In this document: piece by piece, positions 7,696-16,720 of the stretch | How the letters are laid out: the number at the start of each line of letters is the position of its first letter | Numbering within the stretch: position 1 is the first letter of the stretch | Assembly (NCBI GenBank): GCA_019416865.1 | Contig: DXWL01000011.1 | Coordinates: 1-55,959, forward strand | Direction: 5' to 3' | DNA from: Fusobacterium sp. | Lineage (GTDB): Bacteria; Fusobacteriota; Fusobacteriia; Fusobacteriales; Fusobacteriaceae | Length of the DNA: 55,959 bases | The notes under the pieces: generated by a model | Databases searched by the model: none | The model's input: only the letters and a program-made list of their open reading frames with translations | Told to the model about the DNA's origin: nothing | Translations under genes and position numbers: made by a program

Positions 7696-8832
7696 ATGAG
7701 ATTATTAGAAATAATAGAATTTTCAAAGGAGTATTTGGAAAAATACTCCTTTTCAAAACCCAGACTTGAAAGTGAAAAATTAATCAGTCATATTTTAGGA
7801 ATAAAAAGAATCGAGCTTTATTCAAATTTTGAGATGGAGCTTGAGCTTGAAGAAAAAAATAAAATTAAATCTTTTTTGAGAGAGATGGCAAGAAGCAGAA
7901 AAACTTTTGATGAGATCATTGAAATGAAAAAATCTGCTGAAAAAATTGAAGAAAAACAAGAAGAAAGAAAAAGTTTTAAAGATGAAAACATAGGACTTCT
8001 TTCTAAGAGCATCCAATATTTAAAAAGATATGGAGTTGAAAATGCAAGACTTGATGCAGAATATATTTTTGCTCATGTACTTGGAGTAAAAAGAGCTGCT
8101 CTTGTGCTTAATTTTGATGATGAAATTTCAGAAGAGAATAAAAATCTTATAAGACAATACATTATAAGAAGAGGAAAACATAGAGAACCTCTTCAGTACA
8201 TAATAAAAGAATGGGAATTTTACGGAAGAACATTTAAGGTTAGTGAAGGAGTTCTTATTCCAAGACCTGATACAGAGATTTTGGTTGAACAATGTATTAT
8301 GCTTATGAAAGAGATAGAAAATCCTAAAATACTTGATATAGGAACAGGAAGCGGAGCGATTTCAATTACTCTTGCAAAAGAACTTCCTGATAGTGAAGTT
8401 TTAGGGCTTGATATAAGTGATGAAGCACTGAAAGTTGCTGTTGAAAACAGAGAACTTAATGAGGCTTTAAATCTTAAATTTTTAAAGTCAGATGTTTTTA
8501 AAAATGTAAGAGATAAAAATTATGATTTGATTGTGTCAAATCCCCCTTATATTCCAATGGAAGAATATAATGAACTTATGCCTGAAGTAAAAAAATATGA
8601 GCCTAAGATGGCACTTACAGATGGAGGGGACGGATATTATTTTTATAGAAAAATATCAGAAGAGAGTATGGATTATCTAAAAAATGGAGGATATCTTGCT
8701 TTTGAAGTTGGATACAATCAAGGTGAAACTGTAAGTCAGCTTATGGAGAAAAATGGTTTTAGAGTTGTAGGAAGAGTAGCAGACTATGCAGGAATAGAGA
8801 GAGTTATTATTGGAAGAAAAGAGGAAAAATAA
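7696..8832 (+). CDS. prmC: release factor glutamine N5-methyltransferase with duplicated N-terminal domain
   Basis: Methylates the Gln of the GGQ motif in release factors using SAM. The catalytic half has the SAM-binding ILDIGTGSGAISITLA (near 217-232) and the NPPY substrate motif in DLIVSNPPYIPMEEY. The family is usually ~280-290 aa, but this protein has 378 because its N-terminal helical substrate-binding domain is present twice. Residues 3-75 (LLEIIEFSKEYLEKY ... LISHILGIKRIEL) and 101-172 (LLSKSIQYLKRYG ... IFAHVLGVKRAAL) align along their whole length, separated by a charged Lys/Glu linker. The second copy joins the catalytic domain in the normal way (HREPLQYIIKEWEFYGRTF). Directly follows prfA. 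Confidence 0.95.
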   Translation: MRLLEIIEFSKEYLEKYSFSKPRLESEKLISHILGIKRIELYSNFEMELELEEKNKIKSFLREMARSRKTFDEIIEMKKSAEKIEEKQEERKSFKDENIGLLSKSIQYLKRYGVENARLDAEYIFAHVLGVKRAALVLNFDDEISEENKNLIRQYIIRRGKHREPLQYIIKEWEFYGRTFKVSEGVLIPRPDTEILVEQCIMLMKEIENPKILDIGTGSGAISITLAKELPDSEVLGLDISDEALKVAVENRELNEALNLKFLKSDVFKNVRDKNYDLIVSNPPYIPMEEYNELMPEVKKYEPKMALTDGGDGYYFYRKISEESMDYLKNGGYLAFEVGYNQGETVSQLMEKNGFRVVGRVADYAGIERVIIGRKEEK

Positions 8833-8835
8833 AAG

Positions 8836-9867
8836 ATGTCTACAAAATTAATTGATTATGATTATAATCTGCCAGAGGAACTTATAGGACAGCACCCTGC
8901 TGAACCAAGAGATCATTCAAGACTTATGGCAGTTAATAAAACAACTGAAACAACAGAGGACAGACATTTTTACAATATTATAGATTATCTTAAAGAGGGA
9001 GATGTTCTTGTAAGAAATTCTACAAAAGTAATTCCTGCTAGACTTTTCGGAAGAAAAGAAACAGGAGCTGTCTTAGAGGTACTTCTTCTAAAAAGAATCT
9101 CTATTGATACATGGGAATGTCTTGTGGGACACGCTAAAAAATTAAAAATAGGGCAGAAAGTATATATTGGAAATGATAACGAACTTGTAGGAGAACTTTT
9201 AGAAATAAAAGATGATGGAAACAGAATAATAAAATTTTCTTTTGAGGGAGTTTTTGAGGAAGTGTTGGATCATTTAGGAAAAATGCCTCTTCCTCCATAT
9301 ATTGTGGAAGCTCTTGAAGACCAAAGCAGATATCAGACTGTATATGCAATAAAAGGTGAATCTGTGGCTGCTCCTACAGCAGGGCTTCATTTCACAAAAG
9401 AACTTTTGAAAAAAATAGAGGATAAGGGAATAACTGTTGTAGATATTTTTCTTGAAGTAGGGCTTGGAACATTCAGACCTGTTCAGACAGAAGATGTTTT
9501 AGACCATAAAATGCATGAAGAAAGATTTGAAATTCCAAAAGAAGCTTGTGAAATTATAAACAGAGCTAAAAAAGAGGGAAGAAGAATTGTTGCAGTTGGA
9601 ACTACTACTGTAAGGGCTTTGGAATCAGCAGCAAAAGAAGATGGAACTCTTATGGCAGAAAGTTCTTCAACAGATATATTTATCTATCCAGGATACAAAT
9701 TTAAAATTATAGATGCACTTATTACAAACTTTCATCTGCCAAAATCAACACTTCTTATGCTTGTTTCAGCATTTTCAAACAGAGAATTTATGTTGAAAGT
9801 ATATAAAGAAGCTGTGGAGAAAAAATATCATTTCTTCAGTTTTGGAGATGCAATGTTTATTTATTAG
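8836..9867 (+). CDS. queA: S-adenosylmethionine:tRNA ribosyltransferase-isomerase
   Basis: Transfers the ribosyl part of SAM to preQ1 at the tRNA wobble position to make epoxyqueuosine. The family signatures are clear: DYDLPEELIGQ-type start (YNLPEELIGQHPAEPRDHSRL), VLVRNSTKVIPARLFG, PLPPYI, SVAAPTAGLHFT (near 177-188), VGLGTFRPV and TNFHLPKSTLLMLVSAF. Length 343 aa is standard. It begins 3 bases after prmC and 8 bases before rsmD, so it is part of a translation/RNA-modification operon. Confidence 0.97.
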   Translation: MSTKLIDYDYNLPEELIGQHPAEPRDHSRLMAVNKTTETTEDRHFYNIIDYLKEGDVLVRNSTKVIPARLFGRKETGAVLEVLLLKRISIDTWECLVGHAKKLKIGQKVYIGNDNELVGELLEIKDDGNRIIKFSFEGVFEEVLDHLGKMPLPPYIVEALEDQSRYQTVYAIKGESVAAPTAGLHFTKELLKKIEDKGITVVDIFLEVGLGTFRPVQTEDVLDHKMHEERFEIPKEACEIINRAKKEGRRIVAVGTTTVRALESAAKEDGTLMAESSSTDIFIYPGYKFKIIDALITNFHLPKSTLLMLVSAFSNREFMLKVYKEAVEKKYHFFSFGDAMFIY

Positions 9868-9875
9868 GAGGCACA

Positions 9876-10427
9876 ATGAAAATAATAGCCGGAGAAGCAA
9901 AAAGCAGAAAATTAAAAAGCAGAAAAGGTATGGATACAAGACCTACTCTTGCAAATATAAAAGAATCACTTTTTTCAATAATAGCTCCATATATTGAGGA
10001 ATGTAATTTCTTAGATCTTTTCAGCGGAACAGGAAATATTGCTCTTGAAGCTCTAAGCAGAGGAGCAAAGAGAGCTGTTATGATAGAAAAAGATCCTGAA
10101 GCTTTGAGAGTAATAATTGAAAATATAAACTCTCTTGGTTTTGAAAACAGATGCAGAGCTTACAAAAATGATGCAGTGAGAGCTGTACAGATATTAGGAA
10201 GAAAAAATGAAAAATTTGATATAATCTTTATGGATCCTCCTTATAAAGAGGAACTTTGCAGAGGTGTTATGAAAGCTATAAGAGAGGCGGATATCTTAGC
10301 AGATGGAGGACTTATTATTTGTGAACACCATGTATTTGAAGATTTGATTGAAGATGTAGAAGGATTTAAATTTTCAGACAGAAGATTATATGGAAAGAAA
10401 GCTATATCATTTTTTACAAAAGAATAA
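9876..10427 (+). CDS. rsmD: 16S rRNA (guanine966-N2)-methyltransferase
   Basis: A 183-residue SAM-dependent methyltransferase. The start MKIIAGEAKSRKLKSRKGMDTRPT is diagnostic of RsmD. FLDLFSGTGNIALEALSRGA is the SAM-binding motif and FDIIFMDPPY carries the DPPY base-methylation motif. AGGAGG (9868-9872 region) precedes the ATG. It is the last gene of the prfA operon, followed by a terminator. In many genomes rsmD is next to coaD, which is not present here. Confidence 0.93.
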   Translation: MKIIAGEAKSRKLKSRKGMDTRPTLANIKESLFSIIAPYIEECNFLDLFSGTGNIALEALSRGAKRAVMIEKDPEALRVIIENINSLGFENRCRAYKNDAVRAVQILGRKNEKFDIIFMDPPYKEELCRGVMKAIREADILADGGLIICEHHVFEDLIEDVEGFKFSDRRLYGKKAISFFTKE

Positions 10428-10432
10428 AAAAA

Positions 10433-10468
10433 TTTCCCTGTCAGGACTTTTATGGCAGGGATTTTTTA
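10433..10468 (+). terminator. intrinsic terminator after rsmD
   Basis: Stem CCCTGTC (10436-10442) / GGCAGGG (10454-10460) with one G-U pair and an 11-base loop, flanked by A-rich sequence and followed by ATTTTTTATTTT. Confidence 0.75.
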
Positions 10469-10474
10469 TTTTAT

Positions 10475-10503
10475 TTGAAAAACATATTAAGAACAGATAT
10501 AAT
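10475..10503 (+). promoter_or_regulatory. sigma-70 promoter for xseB-ispA
   Basis: TTGAAA (10475-10480), 17-base spacer, TATAAT (10498-10503), 35 bases before the xseB start codon. Confidence 0.72.
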
Positions 10504-10538
10504 ATAAAGGAAAGCAATTTGTAAAAAGTGAGGTATAT

Positions 10539-10760
10539 ATGAAAAAAATTGGAGATTTTGAGTCAAACTTAGAGAATATAGATGAGATTATAGAAAAACT
10601 TGAAAATGGTGAGCTTTCTCTTGAAAATTCAATTAAGGAATATGAAAAGGCAATGAAGCTTATAAAAAGTTCTTCTGAAATTTTAGACAGAGCAGAGGGA
10701 AAAATAATAAAAGTTTCAGATAATGATGGAGAGATTACTTTTGAAGAGGGAGATGTATAG
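10539..10760 (+). CDS. xseB: exodeoxyribonuclease VII small subunit
   Basis: A 73-residue protein matching XseB: SFESNLENIDEIIEKLENGELSLE-type core (here DFESNLENIDEIIEKLENGE, residues ~5-24), then SLENSIKEYEKAMKLIKSSSEIL. Helical; binds the large subunit XseA to form the single-strand exonuclease ExoVII. xseA is not in this window. It is 3 bases ahead of ispA; xseB-ispA adjacency is common across bacteria. Confidence 0.92.
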   Translation: MKKIGDFESNLENIDEIIEKLENGELSLENSIKEYEKAMKLIKSSSEILDRAEGKIIKVSDNDGEITFEEGDV

Positions 10761-10763
10761 ATT

Positions 10764-11648
10764 ATGTTAAAAGAATATCTGAAAGAAAAAAAAGTATTGG
10801 TGGAAAAAACTATTGATGAGTATTTGAGTGAATTTTCTTATCCTGTACAGATAGCAGAAGGAATGAAATATGCTGTGCTTAATGGGGGAAAAAGAATAAG
10901 ACCTATTCTTATTTTAATGGTGCTTGATCTTTTGGGAAAAGATGAAAAAATTGGGCTTCCTTCAGGAGCTGCCCTTGAAATGATACATTCTTATTCTCTT
11001 GTGCATGATGATCTTCCAGCTCTTGATAATGATGATTACAGAAGAGGAAAACTTACAACTCATAAAAAATTTGGTGAAGCAGAGGGAATTTTAATAGGTG
11101 ATGCTCTATTAACTCATGCTTTTAATGTGCTGACTGAAAAAAATAGAGGTGTAAGTGCAGAAAAAATAGTTGAGATAGTGAAACTTACTTCAAGTTATGC
11201 TGGAATAAATGGGATGATTGGCGGACAAATGATAGATATTGAAAGTGAAGGGAAAAAAATATCTCTTGAAACTTTAAAATATATCCATAAAAATAAAACA
11301 GGAAAACTTTTAAGACTTCCTGTTGAGATTGCTTGTATTCTTGGAGATGTGTCAAAAGATATAAGGGAAAAACTTGAGGAGTATGCAAATCTTATAGGAC
11401 TTGCTTTTCAGATAAAAGATGATATTCTTGATGTTGAAGGAGATTTTGAAAAACTTGGAAAACCTATAGGAAGCGATGCAGAGATAGAAAAAGCAACTTA
11501 TCCTTCAATGGTGGGAATGGAAAAAAGTAAGGAACTTTTAAATGAGATTACAGAAAAAGCTAAAAAAATCATAGCAGATAATTTTCCTAAGGAGAGAGGT
11601 ACTCTTCTTATAGAACTTGCTGATTTTATAAAAAATAGGGAAAATTAG
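10764..11648 (+). CDS. ispA: polyprenyl diphosphate synthase (farnesyl/geranyl diphosphate synthase)
   Basis: Condenses isopentenyl diphosphate with allylic diphosphates to make the C15 precursor of undecaprenyl phosphate and quinones. Both aspartate-rich motifs are present: DDLPALDNDD (FARM, near residue 83) and DDILD (SARM, near 217), with GGKRIRP near 44 and the GQMIDI segment between. Length 294 aa fits short-chain IspA-type enzymes rather than long-chain IspB. Exact chain length cannot be read from sequence. Cotranscribed with xseB. No terminator is obvious after it. Confidence 0.93.
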   Translation: MLKEYLKEKKVLVEKTIDEYLSEFSYPVQIAEGMKYAVLNGGKRIRPILILMVLDLLGKDEKIGLPSGAALEMIHSYSLVHDDLPALDNDDYRRGKLTTHKKFGEAEGILIGDALLTHAFNVLTEKNRGVSAEKIVEIVKLTSSYAGINGMIGGQMIDIESEGKKISLETLKYIHKNKTGKLLRLPVEIACILGDVSKDIREKLEEYANLIGLAFQIKDDILDVEGDFEKLGKPIGSDAEIEKATYPSMVGMEKSKELLNEITEKAKKIIADNFPKERGTLLIELADFIKNREN

Positions 11649-11728
11649 AAATAAGTTATTTAATTTCTATAAGAAATATGCTATTATAAAAAGAGAACGC
11701 TGAAAAATAAACACAGGGGGAATGTTAC

Positions 11729-12427
11729 ATGAAAGTAAAAAGCATAGTAGTTGCATATAAAGCACAAATGAATCCACAAATGGGGGGAGCTGTTGATATT
11801 TTAGGTTCTTTTGAAAATCTTATTCAGCCAATGTTCCCAATCCCAATGAGACATATGTCAATAGTTGTAACAATTGAAGAGATTGTAAAACCTACAAAAT
11901 TTGAAGTAAGAATAAACGGAGTAAATGATGATCTTATTACTAAAGGTGAATTTATTCCAATGGTAGATCCATTTGGTGTAGGTAAAAAAATTCTTGATCT
12001 TGACAATATTTTAATAAAAGACAGAGGAAGATATACAATTGATATTTTAGAAAAAACAGCTGATGATAAACTTAAATTTATATCATCACACACATTATTC
12101 ATAGCAGATTATCCGCCTCAAAGACAATTTACTCCAGATATGGTGGAAAAAATATTAAATACAGAAGATGTAATAAAAGTTGTAAAAACTGAATTTACTC
12201 CAGTAGATTTAGGAAAAGCTATTAAAATACAACATAATCTTGATAAAAATGCTCCAATAGAAGAGGGATATATGACAATTCCAGAAGGAGATAAAATTAC
12301 TGTTGAAGGTAAAGAATATGACCTTATGGGACTTAGAAGACAAATAGAATGGATGTTTGGAAATCCTCTTCCAAAACCTGAAGAAAAAAAATCAGAAGAA
12401 GCTCCAAAAGAAGAAATAAAACAATAA
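11729..12427 (+). CDS. conserved protein of unknown function (beta-rich)
   Basis: I do not recognise this 232-residue protein. It appears soluble, with no signal peptide or membrane segment. The first ~130 residues alternate short hydrophobic strands and turns (KVKSIVVAYKAQ, HMSIVVTIEEIV, RYTIDILEK, LFIADYPP), suggesting a beta-sandwich. The middle is mixed and the last ~20 residues are a charged Pro/Glu/Lys tail. It stands alone between ispA and the ABC operon, with an extended -10 (TG-C-TATTAT, 11679-11687), a strong GGGGG ribosome site and its own terminator, so it looks like an independently expressed gene. Real coding is supported by clear RBS, length and codon use. Confidence 0.8.
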   Translation: MKVKSIVVAYKAQMNPQMGGAVDILGSFENLIQPMFPIPMRHMSIVVTIEEIVKPTKFEVRINGVNDDLITKGEFIPMVDPFGVGKKILDLDNILIKDRGRYTIDILEKTADDKLKFISSHTLFIADYPPQRQFTPDMVEKILNTEDVIKVVKTEFTPVDLGKAIKIQHNLDKNAPIEEGYMTIPEGDKITVEGKEYDLMGLRRQIEWMFGNPLPKPEEKKSEEAPKEEIKQ

Positions 12428-12450
12428 ATAATATAAAATGCAAAATTTAG

Positions 12451-12478
12451 CCGGGATTCGTAAGAGTTCCGGTTTTTT
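12451..12478 (+). terminator. GNRA-tetraloop terminator, copy 1
   Basis: CCGGGATTC (12451-12459), loop GTAA, GAGTTCCGG (12464-12472), then six T. The stem is 9 bp (with G-U pairs) capped by a GNRA loop. Almost the same 29 bases recur at 17492-17520. Confidence 0.85.
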
Positions 12479-12601
12479 ATATTGGAAAAATTTTACAAAA
12501 AATAAACATAGCTTTTAAGAAACCTTTACAGCTGTTTTATACAGGATTTACATATATATGATAAATTATCTCTATATTAAAAACACAGGAGATAAGAGAA
12601 T

Positions 12602-13483
12602 ATGCAAGAAAAGAAGAATCCGATAACATTACTATTTTTAGTTCCGGCAATGAGTATTTTTACAGTATTTATTTTTTGGCCAATATTAAACAGTATATAT
12701 CTTAGTTTTTTGGACTGGAATATGATAAGTAAAAATAAAAAATTTATATTTTTAGATAACTATATTGAAATTTTTAAAGATGGAACAGTATATAAATCTT
12801 TGGGAAATACATTTATCTATATATTATTTCTTATAGTATTTAATTTCATTTTCCCATATGTAGCAGCCTATGTGTTGGCCCATCTTGTAACTAAATTGAA
12901 AAATTTTTACAGGGCAATGATATTTTTTCCAAGTATAATCTCCCTTGTAGTAGCTTCACTTATATTTTTATGGATATTTAATCCTATGATAGGACCAGTA
13001 GCAAAAATATATAGTATTTTTGGTTTTGAATCTCCGTTCTGGCTAAAAACAAATGGACTTGTAATTTTGGTAATAACAATAATTACAGCATGGAAAATTT
13101 TTGGTTACAATCTATTGTTGCTATTAGCAGGTGTTTTGGAAGTTCCTGCTGAACTTATAGAAAGTGCTAAAATAGATAAGCTTTCAAATTTACAAATTTT
13201 TATTTATATTGTTCTTCCAATGACATCTTCCACAGGGCTTTATGTTTTGGTGATGACAGTAGTTTATGGACTTCAGCAGGTATTTGTGCCTATAAATGTT
13301 TTAACACAAGGAGGTCCTAACAATGGAAGTACAAACCTTGTGTATAGTATTTATCAGTATGCTTTCACATTTTTCCAAACAGGAAGAGCTTCAGCTCTTG
13401 CAATAATAACAACATTATTTTTCTTCATATTGATAACATTAAAAATAAAGATTTTAGAAAAAGGAGTTTATTATGAAAACTAG
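12602..13483 (+). CDS. sugar-type ABC transporter permease (UgpA/MalF family)
   Basis: Inner-membrane subunit of a carbohydrate importer, 293 aa with six predicted membrane helices. The EAA loop that docks on the ATPase is visible as ELIESAKIDKLSNLQIFIYIVLP (near residues 183-205). It overlaps the next permease by 11 bases and is first of a complete permease-permease-ATPase-binding protein operon. The closest architecture is the Ugp (sn-glycerol-3-phosphate) / MalFGK type. The actual substrate is not determined by sequence. The 118 bases upstream, after the terminator, should hold its promoter, but no clear -35/-10 pair stands out. Confidence 0.9.
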   Translation: MQEKKNPITLLFLVPAMSIFTVFIFWPILNSIYLSFLDWNMISKNKKFIFLDNYIEIFKDGTVYKSLGNTFIYILFLIVFNFIFPYVAAYVLAHLVTKLKNFYRAMIFFPSIISLVVASLIFLWIFNPMIGPVAKIYSIFGFESPFWLKTNGLVILVITIITAWKIFGYNLLLLLAGVLEVPAELIESAKIDKLSNLQIFIYIVLPMTSSTGLYVLVMTVVYGLQQVFVPINVLTQGGPNNGSTNLVYSIYQYAFTFFQTGRASALAIITTLFFFILITLKIKILEKGVYYEN

Positions 13484-14291
13484 AGAAATAAAATGGCATG
13501 TGATATTTTTAATAATAATTCTATTGCAGTTGTTTCCTTTAATATATATGTTATCCATCTCTTTTAAAGATATGGAACAGATTTTTGCTGATCCTTTGAA
13601 ACTGATACCAGAGAGAATGACTTTTGAAAATTATATATATATTTGGAAAAATGTACCTATAGTTAGATATATATGGAATACATTTTTTATCTCTGCGGGA
13701 ATAACAGCAGGGAAGATAGTTACAAGCATTATGGCAGCATATGTACTTACATATAAAAAATTTAAAGGAAAAAATACTGTATTTTTCTTAATACTTATGA
13801 CAATGTTTGTGCCTTTTACTGTAACAATGATTCCAAATTATTTGACAATATCAAAATTGGGACTTTTAAACTCGGCTTTTGGAGTTATTCTTCCACAACT
13901 AGCTGATGCAATGGGAATATTTTTAATGGTGCAGAATATGAGAGGAATTCCAAACTCTCTTTTGGAAGTTGCAAAAATAGATAAAATTTCAGAAATAAAA
14001 ACACTGATATATCTTATCATTCCAATGATAAAAAACTCTATTGTAGCAATGGGAATCTTATTTTTCATAAATTCATGGAATGAATATTTTTGGCCACTTA
14101 TAATCTTAAGCAGTAAGGAAAATTATACTCTTTCTTTAGCTCTTCAAATGTTTATAAGTTCAGAAGGAGGAAATAACTGGGGAGTTACAATGGCAGTTGC
14201 AGGAGCAACAATAATTTTTCCAATAATATTATATGTTTTATGTCAAAGAATGATAATAACAAGTTTTGTAAAATCAGGAATTAAAGGGTAA
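13473..14291 (+). CDS. sugar-type ABC transporter permease (UgpE/MalG family)
   Basis: Second inner-membrane subunit, 272 aa with six predicted helices. The N-terminal PLIYMLSISFKDMEQIFADPLKLIP and ENYIYIWKNVPIVRYIWNTF segments and the EAA loop (LLEVAKIDKISEIKTLIYLIIPM, near residues 161-183) are typical of MalG/UgpE. The sequence INSWNEYFWPLIIL near 201 is a family hallmark. Translationally coupled to the upstream permease and 14 bases ahead of the ATPase gene. Confidence 0.92.
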   Translation: MKTREIKWHVIFLIIILLQLFPLIYMLSISFKDMEQIFADPLKLIPERMTFENYIYIWKNVPIVRYIWNTFFISAGITAGKIVTSIMAAYVLTYKKFKGKNTVFFLILMTMFVPFTVTMIPNYLTISKLGLLNSAFGVILPQLADAMGIFLMVQNMRGIPNSLLEVAKIDKISEIKTLIYLIIPMIKNSIVAMGILFFINSWNEYFWPLIILSSKENYTLSLALQMFISSEGGNNWGVTMAVAGATIIFPIILYVLCQRMIITSFVKSGIKG

Positions 14292-14305
14292 AAGGAGAAA
14301 ATTTA

Positions 14306-15385
14306 ATGAATAAAATAGTTTTTAAAAATGTCTGTAAAAATTATGGGGATACAAAAGTAGTAAAAAAATTAAATTTAGAAATAAAATCAGGTGAAAGACT
14401 TGTACTTCTAGGACCTTCAGGATGTGGAAAGAGTACAACACTTAGAATGATAGCAGGACTTGAAAGTATCAGCTCTGGAGAGTTATATTTTGGAGAAAAA
14501 CTTGTGAATAACATAGAATCAGGTGAAAGAAATGTAGCTATGGTTTTTCAAAACTATGCTTTATATCCTCATCTTACAGTATGGGATAATATAACTTTTG
14601 GTCTGAGAATGAATAAGGTGGATAAGAAAGTTATTGAAACAAGAGCGAAAGAAGCAATAAAAATTTTAAATTTGGAAGGGTTGGAAAAGAGATATCCTAA
14701 AGAGTTGTCAGGAGGACAAAGACAGAGAGTAGCTTTATGCAGAGCAGTAGTAAAGCGTTCGCCTTTTTTCCTTTTGGATGAACCTTTATCAAATCTTGAT
14801 GTACAGTTAAGAAATAGTTCCAGAGAAGAGCTTGTAAAACTTCATAATCTTTATAAGCCTACCTTTGTGTATGTAACTCATGATCAGATTGAAGCTATGA
14901 CAATAGGGCATAGAATAGCTGTTCTTAACAGAGGATATCTTCAACAAATTGATACACCTGAAAAAATATACAACAATCCTGTAAATATATTTGTTGCAAA
15001 ATTTATAGGAATACCACAGATAAATATAATAAAAGTAAAAGTAGAAAAAGACGAAGTTGTTTTTGGAGAAAATGTTGTAAAACTTTCTGAGAAAAAAAGA
15101 GCTGTAATAGGTCCAAAAAATGAGGTATTTTTAGGAATCAGACCTGAATATGTAAAAGTAAGCAGCAAAGAGGAAGAGGGATATATAAAAGGAAATATTA
15201 ATAAGATAGAAAACTATGGAAGTCAAAAATGTCTTCAAATAATAACAAAAAGCGGAGAAAAAATAACAGCTTCAGTTGCAGGGGACAGTAGTTTTGAAAG
15301 ATATGAAGATGTTTATATAAAATTTGCAGAAAAAAATATACTGTTTTTTGATACAGTAACAGAAGAAAATTTAGAAACAATTTAA
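14306..15385 (+). CDS. sugar-type ABC transporter ATPase (UgpC/MsmX/MalK family)
   Basis: Hydrolyses ATP to drive the importer. Walker A GPSGCGKST (near residue 37), Q-loop VFQNYALYP, signature LSGGQRQR, Walker B FLLDEPLSNLD and switch His in YVTHDQ are all intact. Residues ~240-355 form the TOBE-type regulatory domain with GPKNEVFLGIRPEYV. Length 359 aa is usual for the family. Lies 27 bases before the binding-protein gene. Confidence 0.94.
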   Translation: MNKIVFKNVCKNYGDTKVVKKLNLEIKSGERLVLLGPSGCGKSTTLRMIAGLESISSGELYFGEKLVNNIESGERNVAMVFQNYALYPHLTVWDNITFGLRMNKVDKKVIETRAKEAIKILNLEGLEKRYPKELSGGQRQRVALCRAVVKRSPFFLLDEPLSNLDVQLRNSSREELVKLHNLYKPTFVYVTHDQIEAMTIGHRIAVLNRGYLQQIDTPEKIYNNPVNIFVAKFIGIPQINIIKVKVEKDEVVFGENVVKLSEKKRAVIGPKNEVFLGIRPEYVKVSSKEEEGYIKGNINKIENYGSQKCLQIITKSGEKITASVAGDSSFERYEDVYIKFAEKNILFFDTVTEENLETI

Positions 15386-15412
15386 AAATAAATTATATTT
15401 AGGAGGAAAATA

Positions 15413-16708
15413 ATGAAAAAAAACTTTTTAAAGGCAGGATTATTAACAGGAATGTTGTTTATGGCAGCTTGTTCGCAAGGAGAAGGAGAAACTAAGGCTT
15501 CTGACAATAAAAAAATTCAGATAGAATATTGGCATGTGGCTTCTGAATCATTTGGAGGGGGAGCAGTAAAAGAGTTAATAAAAGAGTTTAATGCACAGAA
15601 CAATGATATAGAGGTTGTGGAAAAATTTAATCCTGACATGTACAAAGGATTGACACAAAATCTGCAGGTTGCAGCTGCCTCAAATCATTATCCTGCAGTT
15701 GTACAGATGGGATATTCATATTTAAACTATGCAAAGGATAATTTTGATTATGTAACAGCTCAAGATGTAGTAAATAAATATTTCCCTGAGGATAAAGATT
15801 ATTTTAACAAACATTTTCTTCCAAATGTATTGGAACTTGGGCAGGTTGATGGTACGCAAGTAGGAATCCCTTATTCAATAAGTAACCCTATTATGTATAT
15901 CAATGCAGATTTATTTAGAGAAGCTGGACTTGACCCAAATAATTTACCAAAAACTTGGGATGATGTTGTAAAAGCAGCATCAACTATAAAATTAAAAACA
16001 GGAAATCCAGGATTTTTTATGCAGGAATATGCAGATAACTGGGCACAACAAGCTCTTCTTGAAGGAAATGGGGGGCAGATGTTAAAATATGAAGGAGATG
16101 TAACTATTCCAACATTTGCCTCTAAAGAATCAGCAGAAGCATATCAGCTAATAGCAGATATGGTAAAAGATAAATCTGCTGTTCATGTAAGTAACGATGA
16201 AGGATTCCAAAGTTTTTTAAATGGAAAAATAGGAATGGTAGTAACAACAATAGGTAAAAGAGAAAATTTTGAAACAAGTGCAAAATTTGATCTTGTTGGA
16301 GCAAAATTCCCTGTATTTGAAGGAAAAGACAGAAAACTTCCAGCTGGAGGAAATATGTTAATGATAATGGCAAAAGATCCTGCAGAGCAAAAAGCAGCAT
16401 GGAAATTTATGAAATTCCTTTTAAGTGCAGAATCAGCAGAGAAATGGACAAAGGGAACAGGATATCTTCCATCAGCAATTCAAGAAAAAGGAACAGGAAT
16501 TGATAAATTCTTAACAGAAAACAAACTTATGAATGTTGCATCAAGCCAAATGTCTGATATGGGAAAATGGGCAAGTTTTTCAGGAAGTAATGGATTAAAA
16601 GCAGAACAAATTTTAATTGATACAAGAGATATTATCCTAAGCGGAGAAAAACCAGCAGATAAAGCTTTAGAAGAAGCTCAAAACGAAATTATGAAATTAA
16701 TGAAATAA
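15413..16708 (+). CDS. sugar-type ABC transporter substrate-binding lipoprotein (UgpB-like)
   Basis: Periplasmic, membrane-anchored receptor of the importer. The signal peptide ends in lipobox MAAC (Cys20) followed by an acidic linker. The body reads IEYWHVASESFGGGAVKELI and LNYAKDNF, then NPIMYINADLFREAGLDPN-LPKTWDDV, the usual pattern of cluster D solute-binding proteins (431 aa). It resembles glycerol-3-phosphate binding proteins in size and layout, but the substrate is inferred only from family. Codon use here is a little richer in repeated optimal codons than neighbours, consistent with high expression. AGGAGG precedes the ATG. Confidence 0.92.
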   Translation: MKKNFLKAGLLTGMLFMAACSQGEGETKASDNKKIQIEYWHVASESFGGGAVKELIKEFNAQNNDIEVVEKFNPDMYKGLTQNLQVAAASNHYPAVVQMGYSYLNYAKDNFDYVTAQDVVNKYFPEDKDYFNKHFLPNVLELGQVDGTQVGIPYSISNPIMYINADLFREAGLDPNNLPKTWDDVVKAASTIKLKTGNPGFFMQEYADNWAQQALLEGNGGQMLKYEGDVTIPTFASKESAEAYQLIADMVKDKSAVHVSNDEGFQSFLNGKIGMVVTTIGKRENFETSAKFDLVGAKFPVFEGKDRKLPAGGNMLMIMAKDPAEQKAAWKFMKFLLSAESAEKWTKGTGYLPSAIQEKGTGIDKFLTENKLMNVASSQMSDMGKWASFSGSNGLKAEQILIDTRDIILSGEKPADKALEEAQNEIMKLMK

Positions 16709-16720
16709 TAGGGAGATATT

